Shown: positions 15,201-26,530, counted from the first letter of the stretch. The stretch: 64,000 bases of DNA from Pieris napi (GCF_905475465.1 NC_062236.1:10798001-10862000); one strand, 5' to 3'. Numbers and translations are program-made. Notes: generated by a model from the sequence alone, not told the origin.

Positions 15201-18200
15201 CTCTGTACAAATCTAATTGAGAATCAAAAACTCAATTTCGATTCTTAATTAGGTTTGTACGGTATAGGTAAGCAATCTGTAAACTTAAGTCGAAGTAACG
15301 AAATAAAACCATATTTGATATAATTCACTTCTATAGTCTATGATTTTTTCTTTTAATACAAGGTGAAAACGAGGTCTTTGTCCTGTACAACTATTGCGTA
15401 ATTGCATAATATCCCTTGTTGCAACAGCTGTAAGTTTATATTTGTTTAACAATGTATTTTACTTTATTAACATCAATTTAGACGCACGCTTTCTATATTA
15501 TTTTAATGCTTGATGTTTTAGAAAAGTAATTCAATTATATAATGAAATTTAAGAAAATTGTTGTTTATTTTTTTACGTAACAAAAGTTATTGTAGGTATG
15601 TTGGACTTTGAACCTTAAGATTTTACGATAGTAGGTACGCAGTTTAGTCTCAGGTTCACCGTGAACGTCAATTATTTTTTTTCCTGCCGTAATAATTAGT
15701 AAATCAAACGTAAATCATATAAAGAGCTTACAGAACCATTTATAGAGAGTTCTTTGGGTAGTCTGAATCTTTCAGAGTCAAAGTTTAGCGCTGGGTATGA
15801 CTTCTGTATGTCAAATCTAATTCGTTTTAATATATTAAAGAGTTAGAGCAGTAATTACGCCTTATATGGTGAGCCTTCCTCTTTATAATCGTAGGAATAG
15901 AAGTTACTTTTTACACGCTTTATATTAGCTTCACCTGTATGTATGTATGTATGTAACCGACTCCTTCGGACTCGATTTAGACCCACTTTTAACGAACAGA
16001 TTTAATTCAAACTTTGCGCACCTATCAAAGATCGATGACAATGCAACAATCCGAAAAAAAAATGAAAAAAAAAAATTTACTAAAAAATAAATTTTAGTTT
16101 TTTTAAACTATTATTTAAGTATTAAGCAAGACTTCATGCGCACAACGTTTTTATTCAATCATTTAACCTGTCTATCATTTATTTTATCGTCTAAGCAACA
16201 TTTTCCAGTAGGTCTAGTCCATTATTTTTCAAGTGTCCATCCTTTATTCCACACTCTAGATATTATATACAACGCATTTTATAAAGCATTAATCTATATC
16301 TAATTAATTCTAAAGTAGGTACCTTTATTCTCTTCTTAAGTCAAATCTAAATTTACTACCATGGGCACCGAATTTAATTCCAAAAAAACATAACAAATCT
16401 CCTGAGAAAGAAACACGTAACAACCCACATTCCAGTTAAATCCTTTGAGAATTAAAAAAACATCAAAAGAAGTCGAACAAAAAATGAGATACTGCCGGAT
16501 GGAATTTAATACTGATTCGTTTCTTTAGATATTTTAAGAAAAGAAATATTATAGCAGCTAATCGCATTTGATTACAAAATTAAAAAGAAATTTATTTGTT
16601 TAGTGAATTTCATTGTAACGCACAACATTTTACAAATAAAGCAAAGATTGCGTGTTTATGAAAACTTAATGTTTTTCGATCCTGTGATACAAAGTAACAG
16701 ATTTTTAATTAGCCTCTAACTGATTAGATCCCATCCTATTCTACTTTCGTCTCTTTATAATAAAACAACGAACACGGTGTAACCCGAAGTGACGGCTTTT
16801 GATTCCTGACTAAATTTGTTTGCTTATATTCACAAAAAGGTGATCACCAACTTTAATAATAGCGTCCTTAATACACATCGAAAAAATATTTGTTACAGAA
16901 CTTTAAAAGTTTTCGAAGTTAATTTTTATGTTACGGTGTTTTCGAAGTCAAACTTTCTGATGCAACGGTCCTTGAGTGTGTGACCGTTGATTTCGTTTGC
17001 GTGATTAATGGCTGCCTTTATGATACCCATAGAATTGCCATATTCTACACATTAGGAAATGGACAGGTGTTTTCATATTATTTGATTACGAAAATTCGTT
17101 TTCCGTTTTTTTTAATTATTACGGTGAACTTTTGAGCTGAGCTTTAGTTTCGACGTTATTATGGTGTTCTGAATCTAAAGCAGGTATTTGACTAGGAATG
17201 GAACTATAGCAGGTATTCCACTAGGAACTTTAGCTTTTTATCAACAGCTAAAAGTAAAAATATTGTATCAAAAAATTTAATAGCACTTTTGGTCATATTT
17301 ATAGAAAGAGTGTAGAAAATACCTTACAGTCTGGACTGGATTTAGAATGAATAATAAGATAAAGGGTTTATTAAAATACTCATTATTAATTGTATGTACT
17401 CATTATTAATGTAATTAATATGTATAGTATCTAACTTAAAAGTAAGGCTGTATCAATCAACGGATTCTTAGATCCGATTTACCGAATCGTGTCAAATATA
17501 AATATTAAAGTCGAATCAAGTCAAGTCCTTCTTCGTTAGATATAATTTCATTTTAATCAGGAATTAAATATTATGACACTATCTGGTCAATATATTCTTG
17601 AAGCCTTGTTGTATGTCCAAAAAAATATAAACGATTTTAAAACAAATGGTGACTTTCACCAGTATAATACGCGAAATAGAACTAATTTGAGTGTACGACC
17701 AATAAGGCTCCAAAAGATAAACCACTCCTGATATGGAAATTGTATTCGTTTTTACAACAAACTCCTAAGCGAAATTAGAGAATTATCACTAAATAAATTC
17801 AAAGCCCTCGTTAAACGAAAATTAATCAACAAAGCTTTTTATAAATTTGAGGACTACTTAAATGATCCTAATCCTTGGGATTGAATTGCTCCAGTTCAAA
17901 CAATTTGTATGACAATACTTGGCGATTAAAAAGAGTGGCGGAAAGTTTCTTGCCAGTTCTTCTTACACGCCCTTGACTTGCGAACTGGTAGTAAATGTAA
18001 ATTTACGATTAATTTAACTTGACGATTCAAAAGTGTACTTGGTTACCCACTTGAATAAAGATATTTTGAGTTTGAGTTTGAGCTCCTACAGTAAAAAAAA
18101 TACTTGTCTCGTATATATAGGATAAACTCAGATATTTTTGGATCTTTTCTAGAAATAAAAAATAATTAACCGTAAAGACTAGCGTGACATCGTGGTATTA

Positions 18201-21200
18201 AGTTTTAATTATGTAATTCATAAGTGCATTAACAATAGGAAATTTTGTCTTATAAGTTTCTCACGATTATTTGTAGGGTTAAGGCTAGTCGACTTTAAAA
18301 CTATACACCAAATCTTAGAAAAGTTTTTGTTCATGTATTATTTTGTATGGAATTTGTTTATACATAAACCTTAAGAAGATTTCTAGGTATTTATTTGACA
18401 TATACATTGTATAATTCTTAAAAAAAAATGTATAGCACAAGTAATGTTCACGGAAACATTATCTAATAATAATAGGCTTAAGTACAAAGTATATATTAAA
18501 GTTATCTATAATCAATTTAAAATAATATACATTGAAATAAATATTATATATATATTCTTTTTTGTGTATAAATGTTAAAACAATATACAGATATGATTGT
18601 TTGAATATTTTTTGTGCAATATTGATTCATAAACATTGTAAAAGTACGAAACTGCTAATAAAGTCTAAAAAGGAAAGTGAAATGGTGAAGGTATGGCGGT
18701 CGGGGGCGCAGCACGGCAGGTTTCACGGCATCCTGATTTGATCTTGCAACTTGCACTTAGACTCAATTGTAAACTTAAGAAATGTAATACATATACATAT
18801 ACATATAAATATGTTAAATCATACACTTATTAAACATGTATAAATATATAAAGGTACATCGTTAACCGTAATCTTCACTTTGCATGAAGATACATATACA
18901 TATTTCATGTTTATGTCTATTGTTTAAGTAATTTATGATAACGATGGAAAATGGATAAATTTGCGATGGGACTTAGGACTAATTCTGCGTATGGATTGTT
19001 GATTTATAAGTCTTTTTTTCTTTATAAGCATAAAGTTTATATTGTAAACTTTGTCTGAATCGTTCTCACACTCGAATCACGAATCGTTATCACACTAGAG
19101 GCAATAGGTATCTGGAATCTTATAAACAGATAAATAAAAACATACAAAAACCACAGGTACGAAGAGTAAGTTCTCAGCCATTCGAATCGTATTAAATTTC
19201 TCTATGTGTCAAATATTTGTATGAAAATCTTTGTTTAATAAACCGCTGTCTGTCATACAAATTGTTGCTGTCCTATTATACGATAGCATGCAAAATTGTC
19301 GCATTAGCAGCCTTACAGAATTCTCATTAACAGGAAACCTACAATGTAGATTAAACGTTTCCTAAGCTCAAAGCTAATATGTATAAATGGTGAAATATCC
19401 TATCCCCTATCAAAGGACATTGCAGTTCATTGAGCAACGTGTTGGCCAACATTTCTAAATGGGATTAAAGTGCCGCCATTACAAAGTACTAACTTCAAAC
19501 AGTTGAAATTTTTAAAATAAATTTTACGGATTGACTTGATTCCCATTAAACGGGAGAAAATTTCTAAACATTATTTTTTTTCTATGGTGGTTATTATACA
19601 AATATTAAAAATATCTGCCTTGCGATTCTGTAACTCACTTTTCGAACTCATGCAGCGGTTTTCACAGCGGCGGTCGCGCTCAAATCAGTCGTAAAGCAGT
19701 CATTTTATGATTTGGCATTCTGATAAACAATAAACTACAAGCTCCCTCCTTATTTATTAGATTTGAGCGCGACCGCCGCTGTGTGTGAGTTCGAAAAGTG
19801 AGTTACAGAATCGCAAGGCTGGCATAGAATATGTATATCATACACCTCCTTTCCTCTGGCATTATAATGCATGGACAGGCCTGAACTATTTTAATGATCT
19901 ATCATATTTAGTGAATGCTATTTATACCAGAAGTGGTACTTTAGTAAAAGTCCAGGTGCAAGATTTAATCAAATTCTTTATCGTCATCCGAAACTTCGCT
20001 TCAATTATAAACGAAATTTACGTGGCACGTACGCAGATAATTTGCAAAATTTCGCGTGTCTCTGCAATATATATGCTTACGTAAAAATAACGTAACGCCA
20101 TGAGTGTTTCGACTAACAAGTAATTAGTGTGGTGCAACGATATGGTGATTCATATCGAATCAATAACGTTACAACCTATTTGGACTGGACTAAATTTATA
20201 GTGTGTGACCGGGAGTGTGGCCCTAGGTATCAAGGCCGACCCCTTAATTGTTGGACCAATCAACCCTTAAAGGTTATATGCCGAATACAGGAAGATAAAA
20301 GAAATTGTGCGGCAATATTAACACTACCTTTAGGAATGAAGACCACACTTCAAGATTTATATTAAATCCCATTGATTTAATGGGTGACATGAGTATATAC
20401 GTAGATCATGAAGTCTTGATTTCTATTCGTGGGTCACGCGAGGGGACCCTTGTTGACAGGAGCCTATGATCGACAACGTCCAGCCCTGCGATTCTGTAAC
20501 TCACCTTTCGAACTCACGCAGCGGTTTTCTCATCGGCGGTCGCTCTCAAATCAGTCGTGAAGCAGTCATTTTATGATTTGGCATTCTGCTAACAATAAAC
20601 TAAAAGTTCCCACCTTTTCAGAATGCCAAATCATAAAATGACTGCTTCACGACTGATTTGAGAGCGACCGCCGATGAGAAAACCGCTGCGTGAGTTCGAA
20701 AGGTGAGTTACAGAATCGCAGGGCAGATAGGTAATTTTTTAAATCGCATTTCACAAATGCTTACATTAGTGACGCCATCAAATCTATAATATAAATTGAA
20801 AGAAGAAAAATTAATATCTGGCCATCATGAAAATGTCAGATATTATTTTTTTAAGGCTTGAACAGAAATTATTGAATATAAATGAGATATTATAACTTTA
20901 TAAAGTATAATGACATCTGGCATTTTCGAATATCGGTGACCATTTATCAATGTAATGAACCATCTTGATTTTTAAGTACAAGGTGATATGTCGCGGGAGT
21001 AATCATTTTCGTAAACCATACATCATCGTTGGGACCTTGCATTATCTTCCTGTCTTTTATATTGTCTTTGTTTTCAAGTCGGTCAACGAGTGCTGAATAA
21101 GGTTTTCAAATTCAATGAGGATCGTGAGAGCATTCAATCTTTTAAAGTGGTTTTTATTGGGCTGCAAAATTAGGACAAAACATGTTAAGATAAAATAGAC

Positions 21201-24200
21201 AGGTATATATTCGACGACTCATTGGTCTAGTGGTCAGTACCCCTGACTGCGAATCCATGGGTCCCGGGTTCGATCCCCGGCTTAGACAAACATCGATGTG
21301 ATGAGAATTTGGTGTTGTGCTGAGGTCTTGGGTGTTTAAATATGTATTTATATGTCTATTTATCTATAATATGTATGTATATCCGTTGCCTAGTACCCAT
21401 AACACAAGCTTCACCAGCTTAGCATGGGACTAGGTCAATTGGTGTGAATTGTCTTTAAAAAAAAAATATATATATTGTAACCTACTTATATTTAAACACG
21501 ACAAGCCAAAAAGATACGTAACAGTTAAATACAAAAAATAAACGGTCAGAAAGTACAAATAAATATAAAAACAGATTCTCAGTCGTTACAATCCTTTTTT
21601 ATTCGTTGTTGCTTTGAAATATTACGATTCACATTTATTTAATAAAACATAATCAGTAAACGATCTCACCCTAACAAGCGATCTCTTCATTCGTTGCGTT
21701 CTTCGACTGTTTTTTTATAATTTGCAGTTACTATCGACATTTTTAATTATGTTATCAATAAAATAGGTATCTGTTAAAACAATTTTAAAATTCGTTGCAC
21801 TCATAAAAAAAATAATGTATATCCAATTAGCGAGTTATTGGCGCCTAATAGTTGATAACCAAAAAATTTATTTACTAGCCAATGTACTCTGTATAAACAT
21901 ATCATTTTTCCTTCTGGACTTCAACTTAAATTCAATGGTAACTAATTGTGTTAAAAATCTGATTCAATTCAAAGGCTTTACATGCCTGGCCCTTAAGCTT
22001 TGACACTAAAGAAAAAAGGTTGTGACATTATTAAAACCGGAAGAACCTTTGCAAGTGGGTGAATGTATGGCAGTAATGTTGTATTAACCCCGATTCGCGA
22101 AACCGAGACACGATTTGCTTAAGTTTATTACATAACGTATGAAGCACACTGTGTGAGGAAATCTATTTTGTTTTAATTAAAATGTTTGTGAAATATTTTT
22201 CGAAATTAAATTTGGTATAGTGATGATACCTTAATTAAAGGCAAGGTTAATATCGGAATCAGTCCATTTTTGTGTAAAAATCTAAAAAAAAATTAATACA
22301 TTTAATTTTTTTGTTTTAATCTTTATATATATAATTCTTCTGTGAGTGTGTATGTCACTGAACTTCTCTCAAACGACTGGACCGATTTTGATGAAATTTT
22401 TTGTGTGTGTTCAAGGGGATCTGGGAATGGTTTAGAATCACAAATCAGCCCGCCAGATGGCGCTGCAGTCGGTACTTTCATACTTTGCTTTACTAATCGC
22501 TTGAAATATCATGCAGGACAACGTCTGTCGGGTCCACTAGTATATATATATTTTTAATGTTCTTTTAAAGATATGGTATATAGTTCTTTTAACTGAGCTT
22601 TTGTAGCCTGCATATTAGCCAGATGATATACGCGCACATGTTTTTTTCAATGCGTTAAGTTCACAGATGTTGTACATCACGAGGCTAACAAAATAACTTT
22701 TGAGGTGATAGAAAGCTAGCTTGAAACAAAAAAAAACAACAAAATCATCATTGTACGCATTAGCGTCTTCGTAGTTCAATCGCCAAGCGTTCCTAGAAAA
22801 ACTGGGCGCAATTCCTGAACCACAGTAATCACAGAACGGAGCCAGTGTAACAGATGCACTACTTTTCATAGTTCACATATACGTACAGATATTGCAATTT
22901 ATTACTTATTTACAAATATTTAAACATTTAACTGTTGTGATTGGTCAACTAACGGTAGTTAACGACATGAAGGCACTATTTAATTGGCCTATGTAATGAA
23001 GCAGGCTTTTAATGACACCATAAAATATGTTTATAGTTTAAGATGATGGAAATAAAATGAGGAATTACGTATGCGAATTTATTTACTAAATATTAGTAAA
23101 GTTTTCACGTCTGAACACAAAAAAATGCAGAAATTAACAAAAAAATACAGAAACTGTAGTCCGTTAAATAACCTCATTGTGTCCAAAACAAGTTAGTTTA
23201 TAATGTGATAAACTTTAAATTCCTTACGTATTAGACTTGAGTAACACATGGTAGGTCGTCACAATTTTGGGCAGCGCCCTTGTAATTCATATTTTGGTCA
23301 GGTGCTTTGAAATATATTCTATGTGTAACTGGCAAGACTAACGGTACGCATATCGTAAAGAACTTAAATTAAACCGTTACTGACGTACATAAACTGGTAA
23401 CCTAATTCAATTTTTATTCATGCTTAATCTCCGTAAGGCGTTACGCCTTTATTTCAGAGCCATTTTCCATCACATCAAAATATTTTTGATTTTATTTTTT
23501 ATTATGTCACTGGAAGCTCAAACGAACTACGCGACGTTTCACAAAATGTTTTTAATTATACATTCGGAAAATAAGGGATAGTTTTGTTAATACACCTCTC
23601 GTATAAAACACTACATACGTTTACATTCATTAAAAAATACACCTTTAAGACATGAATTAGATTTCCATTGCTGTGTGAAGCAGGCGCGGGTTGCGGATTA
23701 AGTTTGTTAATTTATTTTTATGTGTGGTTTATTATCACCACAATATTATAAGTGGTTTCCCGTAATAAAGTTGGAAATATGAAAGTCACATTGGTAATTC
23801 GCTTTCGCTTTAATTAAAGTACCAAAACAAATGACAGCACAGTAGAGTCAAAGGTGAAGCTTAGAATTTTGGTTTTTAGTCATGACAATATATTGATTTA
23901 TGACCTTTAATTAATTATCATTCTCATCACGTCGAAGGATAAAAAAAAACAAATAACTTCAATGGCTTTAACATATTTGTTAGGTAAATAAATATTCAAT
24001 AATAAGCGAGGACACTAAATGTATATTTGTAATAGTGCGTTTTCAAATATGTATTAAAATTTGAACCAAGTTTTCAACTTACGGAGTAATAGATCTTTAA
24101 ATCAGCCATTGAAATATCTTTCTCGAAAGAGATAATAATATCTATGAAAAATTCTAACGACAAATGTGACACCATATGTATGGACCATTCGGAATGGAAT

Positions 24201-25890
24201 TAATAGCAATAGCTCTAACAATTACTTGTAGTCGTGCTAGATCGAACCAGTTTTCATTTTTGATCTACTTTATCTTACTCGGAATCGTCGTGGTTAAACG
24301 CATTATTGAGGTTGTGTGTTCAAAGCCCGGCTGTGTCATATTTTTTTTCTTTTTATTGACTTCAAAAAGAAGCTTATCATTTTGATCAGTATGTGTGTTT
24401 GTTCACAAAGTTCTCGGAACCTCAGTGATATTGAGATAATGATCATTAATAACTGATGTTCCTAATTAGGGAACAATCAAAACAGGTTTAGGACAAAACT
24501 GCTGACACGCATTTGTAGTCGATTATTTTTTTCAATGTGTACGCAATTGTAAAGAAAAAATCATAGGGACAAAGATAGTCACGTCTAAAACAAACAATTT
24601 ACTATGACACAACAATTTTACTTAGTACGTAGGTACGCTTACTTGTTTTAAAGAGAAAAATGTGTTCAATAAAAGAGATCCAGGTTTAATGTTTCTCTAT
24701 GAACTACAACTTTAAAATGTAAGAGTAAAAACTCAGTAGATTATTTTGTGAGTGTAGATAAACGCAATTTGAGGAACCAGCGACCACCTTGTACACTGAC
24801 CTAGATTTTTTCACCAAAACATTACATAAGGCGGTTTAGATAATCGAATAGAAAACTTTTGTCTGTAAGTGGTTACTAGAATTAAATAAATGTTTTTTCA
24901 AGTCAATATATATTTAAGTATATCTATTTGTTATTGAAATATTTTTGAAGCTTAATAAAGGGTACATTTTGTATCAATTTGCAAAAAGCTTATTGTATAT
25001 TTTTTTGTAAATATTATTTTTTAGCCGTGGGGTAGAAAGCTGATAAGAAGGTTAATGTGGTGTTGGTTAGGTAACGTGTGCGTTGCGGAAGAGCCGTGAA
25101 AGGCGGCTCTCAATTATGTCATAAACCTGACTCGGACACAGCCACAGACCACGAACAATCTCCAGTAATACATGCGACAGACTCGCAACGGCCGTTATAT
25201 ATTAAGGTATCTTATTTCATTCTTAATTATTTAAATTTCCTAAAATAATACTGAAATTGGGTCAATCCAATAAAATGTGATCTGTTAAACTGACTGAACA
25301 AACTCACTCTTTAAAGCCCATAGCAGCCTATCCTTAAGTCCTTCGATGTACTCCTGCATGTCCTCTCTGCACTGTCCCGTCACGTTTTCTCGCAATCTGT
25401 TCCACTGTGCAACCAAAATTGGAGCATCAATCACTCTCAACATACTCTCTAATCCAAGAAGATGGGTTTCATTTTGTTCTAGCCTCATTGGTATGCTCCT
25501 CTCGTTACTGGTCGTCACTTCCACTACATCTTTCGGCACAATCGTCGATTTCTCTATCTTAATCGTTTTAATATGCTGGACATTGTGCGACTTCTGCGTT
25601 GTCGAAATAGGCTTATCGGTAGTCGCACCTTCGTTGAACGTTAGACCATCTTCATCGGCAAATAAATCGAACGAATCATCATTGACTTTCGCATTTCTCG
25701 AATTTGAAATCGAACCGATCAAATCGGAATCTTCGATGCCACCTTTAGCTGAAGATTTTTTGATGTTCTGAAAAGCGTCGATTAAAGCGCTGCGGAACTT
25801 TTCTTCGCGGGCACTTCCTTTAGTGTCATTTAAATCGTTACAGTAACAGGCTGCACTTAAAACTAGGATGGTAAACACTAGGCGATACAT
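53..25890 (-). CDS. nrf-6-like: NRF-6-like membrane acyltransferase, 5' part (5 exons, gene continues off the left edge)
   Basis: NRF-6 proteins pair a secreted-side N-terminal NRF domain with a multi-pass acyltransferase-3 domain and act in lipid or drug transport at membranes. Five exons on the minus strand join in phase: 25308-25890, 3703-3819, 1529-1662, 1023-1195, 53-210, giving 388 residues plus one base. Residues 1-17 are a signal peptide; 18-160 are a polar, acidic spacer with NxT sites further on. The NRF domain follows: QCREDM with Cys174, WALK at 191-194 continuing across the junction as MEDASGRYTSM, Cys220, and the LGLCFPRAC motif with Cys287 and Cys292. A first membrane helix spans the exon 4/5 junction at about 333-352 and is followed by YDEIL and a basic stretch. 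The acyltransferase domain must lie left of position 1. The first intron is about 21.5 kb and mostly transposon-derived. Family assignment is by motif recognition; which paralogue is unknown. Confidence 0.85.
1023..1195 (-). CDS. nrf-6-like: NRF-6-like gene, exon 4
   Basis: 173 bp between a CTCTAG acceptor and a GTAAGC donor. It encodes residues 279-335 plus two bases and holds the family's LGLC-x3-AC motif (IHLGLCFPRACSREQV). It ends FQILL, the start of the first membrane helix. The plus-strand open frame over the same bases (from 1054) is a shadow of this exon. Confidence 0.85.
1529..1662 (-). CDS. nrf-6-like: NRF-6-like gene, exon 3
   Basis: 134 bp between a TTCTCACAG acceptor and a GTAAGT donor. 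Residues 234-278 include SEWRQDVSMSGLGPPF and a following FYNVRMKV stretch, the usual Pro-Pro-Phe and beta-like part of the NRF domain. It starts inside an Arg codon split with exon 2 and ends in phase 0. Confidence 0.83.
3703..3819 (-). CDS. nrf-6-like: NRF-6-like gene, exon 2
   Basis: A TTTTTCAG acceptor and a GTAAG donor bound 117 bp. The translation, from the split Met195, reads MEDASGRYTSMFYWGNNY and then WTGSAELCQILNEQ, the centre of the NRF domain, with Cys220. Phase 1 in and phase 1 out fit exons 1 and 3 exactly. Confidence 0.85.
5470..5835 (-). mobile_element. non-LTR retrotransposon ORF2 3' relic (RGNAAS type), antisense
   Basis: Minus-strand translation gives RMGGTFVPKSW and LYSRVQVHRC. 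Then, after a frame break, the region equivalent to QRGNAAS and TLPQGPNF ends at the A-rich left edge. The same block recurs at 60462-60660 and in inverse orientation at 26531-26633. It contains a perfect 19-bp-arm hairpin (see findings). Confidence 0.55.
7431..9758. mobile_element. 2.3-kb non-autonomous element with 424-bp inverted repeats and iterated TGTACGGC motif
   Basis: 7431-7854 and 9335-9758 are reverse complements of the same length, 424 bp, with only about five mismatches and no indels. Both ends read TAGACCACAAG outward-in, so a TA target duplication is possible. The 7-mer GTACGGC or its complement occurs about 14 times in the element (near 7616, 7672, 7757, 7813, 7899, 8052, 8279, 9089, 9144, 9228, 9370, 9426, 9512, 9569) and is not evident elsewhere in the window. 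No reading frame of note. The middle is interrupted by a separate nested element (8470-9055). Terminal repeats plus iterated subterminal motif suggest transposase-binding sites; superfamily not determined. Confidence 0.8.
8470..9055. mobile_element. MITE with about 245-bp inverted repeats, TA target duplication, nested in the 2.3-kb element
   Basis: Ends are TA-CAGGGCGTCCCAAAGTTATG and its complement followed by TA. The arms run about 245 bp each at roughly 90% identity, leaving a short AT-rich centre. The TA duplication and short CAGGG-type ends suggest a Tc1/mariner-type mobiliser. It contains no transposase frame. It splits the TGTACGGC-bearing element, so it inserted later. Confidence 0.8.
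13265..13710 (+). mobile_element. 5'-truncated non-LTR retrotransposon (Jockey-like), 3' end of ORF2 plus poly(A)
   Basis: An open frame to 13701 encodes the C-terminal end of a LINE ORF2, with CIFYRIYHGECSEELF, VWNQLPTEVFPNQFDL and SFKKRAYQFLKGRQR, followed by an A-tract at 13700-13710. This tail is very common in Lepidoptera. The element lacks endonuclease and reverse transcriptase, so it is dead on arrival. Two other open frames over the same bases are shadows. Confidence 0.8.
14168..14365 (-). repeat. tRNA-derived SINE, family B, body
   Basis: Antisense copy: A-run, then GGTCTTGGCCTCAGATTTCT, AATAGGCAAGTAGGTGATCA, GTTTCCTCACGATGTTTTCC. Ends before the tRNA-like head. Confidence 0.7.
14883..15112 (-). 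repeat. tRNA-derived SINE, family B
   Basis: Antisense, diverged copy that keeps part of the tRNA-like head: GTGATTCGAACACACGACCT at 15081-15100 is the complement of a box B. Confidence 0.65.
15937..16070. repeat. (TGTA)n microsatellite next to a probable dispersed repeat
   Basis: Four TGTA units are followed by ACCGACTCCTTCGGACTCGA and CAAAGATCGATGACAATGCA, text I associate with a widespread lepidopteran repeat, then A-rich sequence. Family not named. Confidence 0.35.
17561..18081 (+). mobile_element. 5'-truncated non-LTR retrotransposon copy (same family as 52375)
   Basis: Nearly identical (about 97-98%) to 53111-53636: end of the ORF2 frame, a 3' UTR with TTCTTGCCAGTTCTTCTTAC and a terminal TTTGAG tandem repeat. 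Here the frame is broken by a stop (CCTTAT to CCTGAT change at about 17730) and the 3' UTR lacks seven bases. Lies in the NRF-6-like first intron. Confidence 0.85.
19618..19818. mobile_element. hairpin MITE copy 1 (CCTTGCGATTCTGTAACTCA ends)
   Basis: Inverted ends CCTTGCGATTCTGTAACTCA and their complement, flanked by CTG on both sides as a 3-bp duplication. The right arm lacks the inner 40 or so bases present in the copy at 20484, so it is an internally deleted relative. Confidence 0.8.
20484..20723. mobile_element. hairpin MITE copy 2 with perfect 105-bp arms
   Basis: 20484-20588 and 20619-20723 are exact reverse complements over 105 bp with a 30-bp spacer. Ends are CCCTGCGATTCTGTAACTCA. 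CAG flanks both sides as a 3-bp duplication. Together with copy 1 (CTG) this suggests a CWG target. No coding capacity. Confidence 0.88.
21213..21470 (+). repeat. tRNA-derived SINE, family A, copy 1
   Basis: The tRNA-like head has box A (TGGTCTAGTGGTCAGTAC) and box B (GGGTTCGATCCCC). A body and an A/TA-rich tail follow. Nearly identical to 34962-35263. The head does not pair into an acceptor stem, so it is not a tRNA gene. Confidence 0.85.
22320..22540 (+). mobile_element. short non-autonomous Helitron
   Basis: Starts TC after an A and ends CTAG before a T, with no target duplication, as Helitrons do. Contains the conserved block AACGACTGGACCGATTTTGA near the 5' end and the CAGATGGCGCTGCAGTCGG and GGACAACGTCTGTCGGGTCC blocks near the 3' end typical of lepidopteran Helitrons. 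221 bp, no Rep/Hel coding. Confidence 0.75.
25308..25890 (-). CDS. nrf-6-like: NRF-6-like gene, exon 1 (signal peptide, spacer, start of NRF domain)
   Basis: The ATG at 25890-25888 opens a hydrophobic signal peptide (MYRLVFTILVLSAACYC). The open frame runs 201 codons, but the last seven are intron read-through. A GTGAGT donor starts at 25307, leaving 194 codons plus one base, so the next codon (A|TG, Met195) is split. The exon ends in the WALK motif that starts the conserved NRF core. The preceding spacer is rich in Ser, Asp, Lys and Thr and would be expected to vary fast between species. Confidence 0.88.
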
Positions 25891-26090
25891 AGTGTTAGTG
25901 TCACAAGCACATGTCTTTAGACGGGTTTTTTTGAGAGGTGCGCGCGCGACGGCATAGTCTTATCGACTGACGGTGCTGAGACGAATTGTGGGGTGTGACA
26001 TAACAGTTCTGGCTAGGGGCGAGCTCCGACTCACTTTCACTAGGGCATCCTTGTAGGGCGCGATGCTACACTTGTATTAGGCAAGTTAAT
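25891..26090 (-). promoter_or_regulatory. probable 5' UTR and core promoter of the NRF-6-like gene
   Basis: The 200 bases upstream of the start codon are clearly richer in G+C and CpG than their surroundings. On the minus strand a TCAGT, the arthropod initiator consensus, lies at 25970-25966 and would give a 5' UTR of about 75-80 bases. No TATA box is obvious. Position and composition are seen; promoter function is inferred. Confidence 0.35.
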
Positions 26091-26530
26091 TCTTACGTGG
26101 AGGCATGATGGATGAAAGTTTATATGGCCTTCCGTATCTTTTATTACAATTTCGTTATGTATAAGTTACGAGAACGTTATGACCGAATAGAGATGATATT
26201 TCCTGAGATTGGTTCTGAATTGTCACGAGGCTTACTTATAATTGAACTCTAAAAGCCTGAAAAAGGTAAACGACCATAGTAATAAATTTCGTACCAAAAT
26301 GTGGGCCGCTAATTAAAACTTTTTTAAAGCATCATAAACATGTCAGCAACGCTGTTTTTATAGTCTAAATTGGAGTCGAATGTTCACAAATATTTCACAT
26401 CCTGTTATTATAAAATAAAAGGTTTCGTGGTGCCGTTAAAATTAATCTAAAGTTCAATATAATCGAAAATAATTTAGGTACCTAATTAGTATTTAATGTA
26501 CATATAAAAAATGTAAAGAATATAGTGTAA

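Larger units (their letters stand above)
3820..25307 (-). other. first intron of the NRF-6-like gene (about 21.5 kb), rich in transposons
   Basis: Bounded by the GTGAGT donor after WALK and the TTTTTCAG acceptor before the DASGRY exon, with matching phase (1). The listed LINE, SINE, Helitron, MITE and inverted-repeat elements fill part of it. The remainder is AT-rich with no exon-like block that I could join to a gene. Two GC-richer patches, 18665-18740 and 25025-25195, are unexplained; the second contains an AGAGCCG/CGGCTCT inverted repeat. Confidence 0.75.

Noticed and set aside
19785..20365. Two plus-strand open frames between the hairpin MITEs
   Set aside because: The first starts inside MITE copy 1, neither resembles a protein, and the region is intron of the NRF-6-like gene.
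21213..21290. tRNA gene
   Set aside because: Boxes A and B are present, but the ends do not form an acceptor stem and the body and tail match a SINE copy at 34962.
25346..25771. 141-codon plus-strand open frame
   Set aside because: Lies antisense to NRF-6-like exon 1, which has a signal peptide, the NRF motif and a matching splice donor.
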